Assembly (NCBI GenBank): GCA_937892155.1
Contig: CALAUG010000005.1
Coordinates: 1 to 53,520, forward strand
Direction of reading: 5' to 3'
Length of the DNA: 53,520 bases
Source: an uncultured Bacteroidales bacterium
GTDB taxonomy: Bacteria; Bacteroidota; Bacteroidia; Bacteroidales; UBA1715
How positions within the stretch are numbered: the stretch's first letter is position 1; the number at the start of each line of letters is the position of its first letter. The notes under the pieces were generated by a model that was not told where the DNA came from, searched no databases, and saw only the letters and a program-made list of their open reading frames with translations. The translations under genes and the position numbers were made by a program. Positions 51,129 to 53,520 of the stretch are shown piece after piece.

Positions 51129-52238
51129 TTATTTCTTAAAGAATTTCATAGAACCTTCTGCTGTTTGAACAAAGTAAAAACCTGCAGAAAGATAATTTGT
51201 GTTGTATTGATTATAGCTTTCTGCAACTTTCTTTCCATCTACATCGTACACAAAAATCTGACCTTCAGAATATACCACACCATTTTCAAATTGAACATTT
51301 GCAGAAATTGTTTCAGCAGCAGTTGACATAGAACCATACGTTAAATATGCCCTTTTAAGTTTAATCGTTGTAGTTTCTCCAAATTGCAACCACATACCAC
51401 GAATATCTGGTGTACCTATAAATTCTTCCTCAAAGTTCATAGAAATAAATGTTGCACCTGCGTCTGCAAAAATTTGATTATTTTCGCCGTTGTCAGTACC
51501 ATCATCAGTTTGAACGACTAAACCAACCTGACAAGGGAGTGGCTCTTCAAACTCAATAGTAAAACCGCCATAGATAGTTTCGCCCAACTCATCAGCCCAC
51601 GCTAAATTTAAGTTGCCAGATGTTAAAGACCACGTCCAAAAAGCCCATCCTGCAGCAGCTTCCCAAGCACACAATGTAGCTTCTTGTGTCTCCTTATTAT
51701 ATTCATAATCACCGCAACCCGTATTATGCCACAAGATAGAAATCTCATCCATGTTTAGCTCCAATACATCGCCAGCTTCTGGCGCTTTTGGTGTTACTGC
51801 ATTACAAGTAACTGATAATGCCAATTCAACATCAAAATAACTTTCATAACCTTCTGACGCAGTGAAGAAGCAAATACAAGGTTTTTCAACTTTATTAGCT
51901 GCTGTAAATTTTAAGTTACCGGCTATTTTCCCACCTTGTACCGTAGCACTATTGTTATATCCTGTAAGTACAAGCCACTGGGTTTCTCCAAAATCATCAG
52001 AAACCGTATCAACAATAATAAACGACAGCGAACCATCAGGAGCAGCAGTAGTACCTTCGAAAGAAATAGTCACCTGATCTCCAGCCAAAATTTCCTTGTC
52101 CGGTGTAATAGCAGTATATCCCTGAGCATTTTCACCACCATCCCATTTATTATCAATCAATTTTACAGTAATTTCTTCTGCCATAGCACTCAAAGAGCAT
52201 AGCAAAGCACAAAAACAAGCATAAATTAATTTTTTCAT
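51129..52238 (-). CDS. Secreted protein with T9SS-like C-terminus
   Basis: A 369-residue secreted protein with signal peptide (KKLIYACFCALLCSLSAMAEE). The body is acidic and rich in Thr, Gly and Trp with a carbohydrate-binding-like character (WNGG-type turns, e.g. DNKWDGGENAQGYTAI and LAWADELGETIYGGFT), but no family was recognised. The C-terminus GQIFVYDVDGKKVAESYNQY and LSAGFYFVQTAEGSMKFFKK resembles a short T9SS type A sorting domain. It is monocistronic. Confidence 0.75.
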   Translation of the reverse strand: MKKLIYACFCALLCSLSAMAEEITVKLIDNKWDGGENAQGYTAITPDKEILAGDQVTISFEGTTAAPDGSLSFIIVDTVSDDFGETQWLVLTGYNNSATVQGGKIAGNLKFTAANKVEKPCICFFTASEGYESYFDVELALSVTCNAVTPKAPEAGDVLELNMDEISILWHNTGCGDYEYNKETQEATLCAWEAAAGWAFWTWSLTSGNLNLAWADELGETIYGGFTIEFEEPLPCQVGLVVQTDDGTDNGENNQIFADAGATFISMNFEEEFIGTPDIRGMWLQFGETTTIKLKRAYLTYGSMSTAAETISANVQFENGVVYSEGQIFVYDVDGKKVAESYNQYNTNYLSAGFYFVQTAEGSMKFFKK

Positions 52239-52264
52239 AATTATATATTTTTTAGTTTCAACAA

Positions 52265-52272
52265 CAAATATA
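52265..52272 (-). promoter_or_regulatory. Possible -7 box of the secreted-protein gene
   Basis: TATATTTG on the minus strand lies 27 nt before the ATG at 52238. No TTTG is present at the expected distance. The surrounding 211-nt gap to groEL holds nothing else apart from the groEL terminator. Confidence 0.35.
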
Positions 52273-52390
52273 AAATAAGTCTACCAATTATGAAATAACT
52301 TGTTTAACAATTACTGAAAATCATTACCAACTCTTACAAAAAATCTAGGAATATTTACATATTGGTTCACTTGGCAAAATAAACTATAAC

Positions 52391-52426
52391 AAAAAGGCGA
52401 AAGTCATTGAGTTAACTTTCGCCTTT
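52391..52426 (-). terminator. Intrinsic terminator of groEL
   Basis: On the minus strand AAAGGCGAAAGT (52426-52415) pairs with ACTTTCGCCTTT (52404-52393), followed by a T-run to 52391. It stands 24 nt after the groEL stop. Confidence 0.9.
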
Positions 52427-52449
52427 CAAAATCAAATTCTGGAGATTTA

Positions 52450-53520
52450 TTACATCATTCCACCCATGCCGCCCATTCCTGGAGCACCCATTGGAGCAGC
52501 TGGCTCATCTTTCTTCTCTTCTGCTAAAACACATTCAGTTGTCAACAACATTCCTGCAACAGAAGCAGCATTTTCAAGAGCAATACGAGTTACTTTCTTA
52601 GGATCGATGATACCTGCTTTCTTCAAATCTTCGTATTGTTCTGTGCGAGCATTGTAACCAAAATCACCTTTACCTTCACGAACTTTGTTTACAACAACAG
52701 AACCTTCGCCACCTGCATTTGCAACAATTTGACGAAGTGGTTCTTCAATAGCACGTTTGATAATTTCAATACCAGTATTTTCGTCTTCGTTTGCACCTGT
52801 CAAGCCTTCAAGAGCAGCCTGTGCACGAACCAAAGCAACACCACCACCAGGGATGATACCTTCTTCAACAGCTGCACGAGTTGCACTCAAAGCATCTTCA
52901 ACACGGTCTTTCTTTTCTTTCATTTCAACTTCGGTAGTAGCACCAACGTAAAGAACTGCAACACCGCCTGCCAATTTAGCCAAACGTTCTTGTAATTTTT
53001 CTTTATCGTAATCAGATGTGCTTGCTGCGATTTGTGCTTTAATTTGAGTAGCACGAGCATCAATGTCAGCTTTGGTACCTTTACCACCAACAATTGTAGT
53101 GTTTTCTTTGTTGATAGTAACTTTTTCGCATTGGCCAAGTTGATCGATAGTTGCTGTATCAAGTTTCAAACCTGTTTCTTCGCTAATAACAGTTCCATTT
53201 GTTAAAATTGCGATATCCTGCAACATTTCTTTTCTTCTGTCGCCGAAACCAGGAGCTTTTACAGCAGCAATTCTCAAAGAGCCACGAAGTTTATTCAATA
53301 CTAAACCTGTAAGAGCCTCGCCGTCAACATCTTCGGCAATCAACAAAAGAGGACGATTTGTTTGAAGAGTAGCTTCAAGGATTGGCATAATTTCCTTCAT
53401 TGAAGAAATCTTCTTGTCGTAAATTAAAATGTAAGGATTGTCAAGAACTGTCTCCATTTTTTCGGTATTAGTTACGAAATATGGAGAAATGTAACCACGG
53501 TCGAATTGCATACCTTCAAC
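52450..53520 (-). CDS. groEL: 60 kDa chaperonin GroEL, 5' end cut by window edge
   Basis: About 357 C-terminal residues of the ATP-dependent folding chaperonin. Landmarks include VEGMQFDRGYISPYFVTN (at the edge), VKAPGFGDRRKEMLQDIAIL, GGGVALVRAQAAL, GNPEE-type equivalents near EEPLRQIVANAGGEGSVV, and the flexible tail ending GGMGGMM. The frame is open at the right edge; the start and any groES lie outside. The sequence is highly conserved and ordinary. Confidence 0.97.
   Translation of the reverse strand, partial: VEGMQFDRGYISPYFVTNTEKMETVLDNPYILIYDKKISSMKEIMPILEATLQTNRPLLLIAEDVDGEALTGLVLNKLRGSLRIAAVKAPGFGDRRKEMLQDIAILTNGTVISEETGLKLDTATIDQLGQCEKVTINKENTTIVGGKGTKADIDARATQIKAQIAASTSDYDKEKLQERLAKLAGGVAVLYVGATTEVEMKEKKDRVEDALSATRAAVEEGIIPGGGVALVRAQAALEGLTGANEDENTGIEIIKRAIEEPLRQIVANAGGEGSVVVNKVREGKGDFGYNARTEQYEDLKKAGIIDPKKVTRIALENAASVAGMLLTTECVLAEEKKDEPAAPMGAPGMGGMGGMM

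Overview
The window looks like the chromosome of an anaerobic member of the Bacteroidota, most likely order Bacteroidales. The evidence is an UpxY-type antiterminator leading a capsule operon, Por/T9SS-like C-terminal sorting domains, SprB-like repeats, Bacteroidota promoters (TTTG, 18 to 21 nt, TAnnTTTG), A-rich start regions without clear Shine-Dalgarno sequences, a superoxide reductase, a ferritin and a ferredoxin-dependent 2-oxoacid oxidoreductase. No plasmid, phage, IS element or CRISPR array was seen.

Layout. Positions 1-10463 (minus strand) hold a capsule/exopolysaccharide operon that runs off the left edge: upxY, a DegT/DnrJ aminotransferase, a hexapeptide acyltransferase, a PglC-like phosphoglycosyl transferase, two tandem sugar-transfer-associated ATP-grasp ligases, a GT-B glycosyltransferase, a three-module protein (hexapeptide acyltransferase, acyl carrier protein, adenylation enzyme), a PIG-L/LmbE deacetylase and an NAD-dependent epimerase. 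Together they suggest a glycan that is N-deacetylated and re-acylated or amidated with an unusual carboxylic acid. Positions 10812-12737 (plus) carry a Spy-like Cys/His-rich membrane protein and metK. Positions 12834-17845 (minus) are the ATP synthase operon atpBEFHAG, without the beta and epsilon genes. Positions 18018-26159 encode a secreted protein of about 2713 residues built from a Calx-beta-like domain, 17 InlB/Listeria-Bacteroides repeats, three SprB-like repeats and a T9SS-like tail. Two of its repeats are each interrupted by a pair of domains resembling the C-terminal domain of ribosomal protein L7/L12. Positions 26334-28021 are a YceD-rpmF-plsX operon.

Positions 28161-33253 hold an RlmI-like methyltransferase, pyrF with a BtuC/BtuF-type ABC permease and binding protein, and divergent thiL. 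Positions 33341-34275 are ferritin and superoxide reductase. Positions 34489-35271 are a secreted protein followed by a small basic protein whose reading frame runs through a classical intrinsic terminator. This is the nonstop architecture known from E. coli arfA and makes it a candidate ribosome-rescue factor. After tRNA-Ser(UGA) come an NSS-family sodium symporter, a 31-codon MetS-like subunit and a nitroreductase, then the ABC ATPase that probably partners the distant permease, and tRNA-Pro(UGG). Positions 39511-46344 (minus) are a four-gene operon of surface proteins, including a PGAP1/lipase-like T9SS substrate. Positions 46845-51052 (plus) are iorA, iorB, paaK-type CoA ligase and pssA. 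A small secreted protein and the 3' two thirds of groEL end the window.

Strongest leads: the arfA-like nonstop gene (35047-35271), the L7/L12-like domain pairs nested in the giant surface protein, and the glycan-acylation cassette (754-7330). Functions come from motif recognition by eye. No database search was run.
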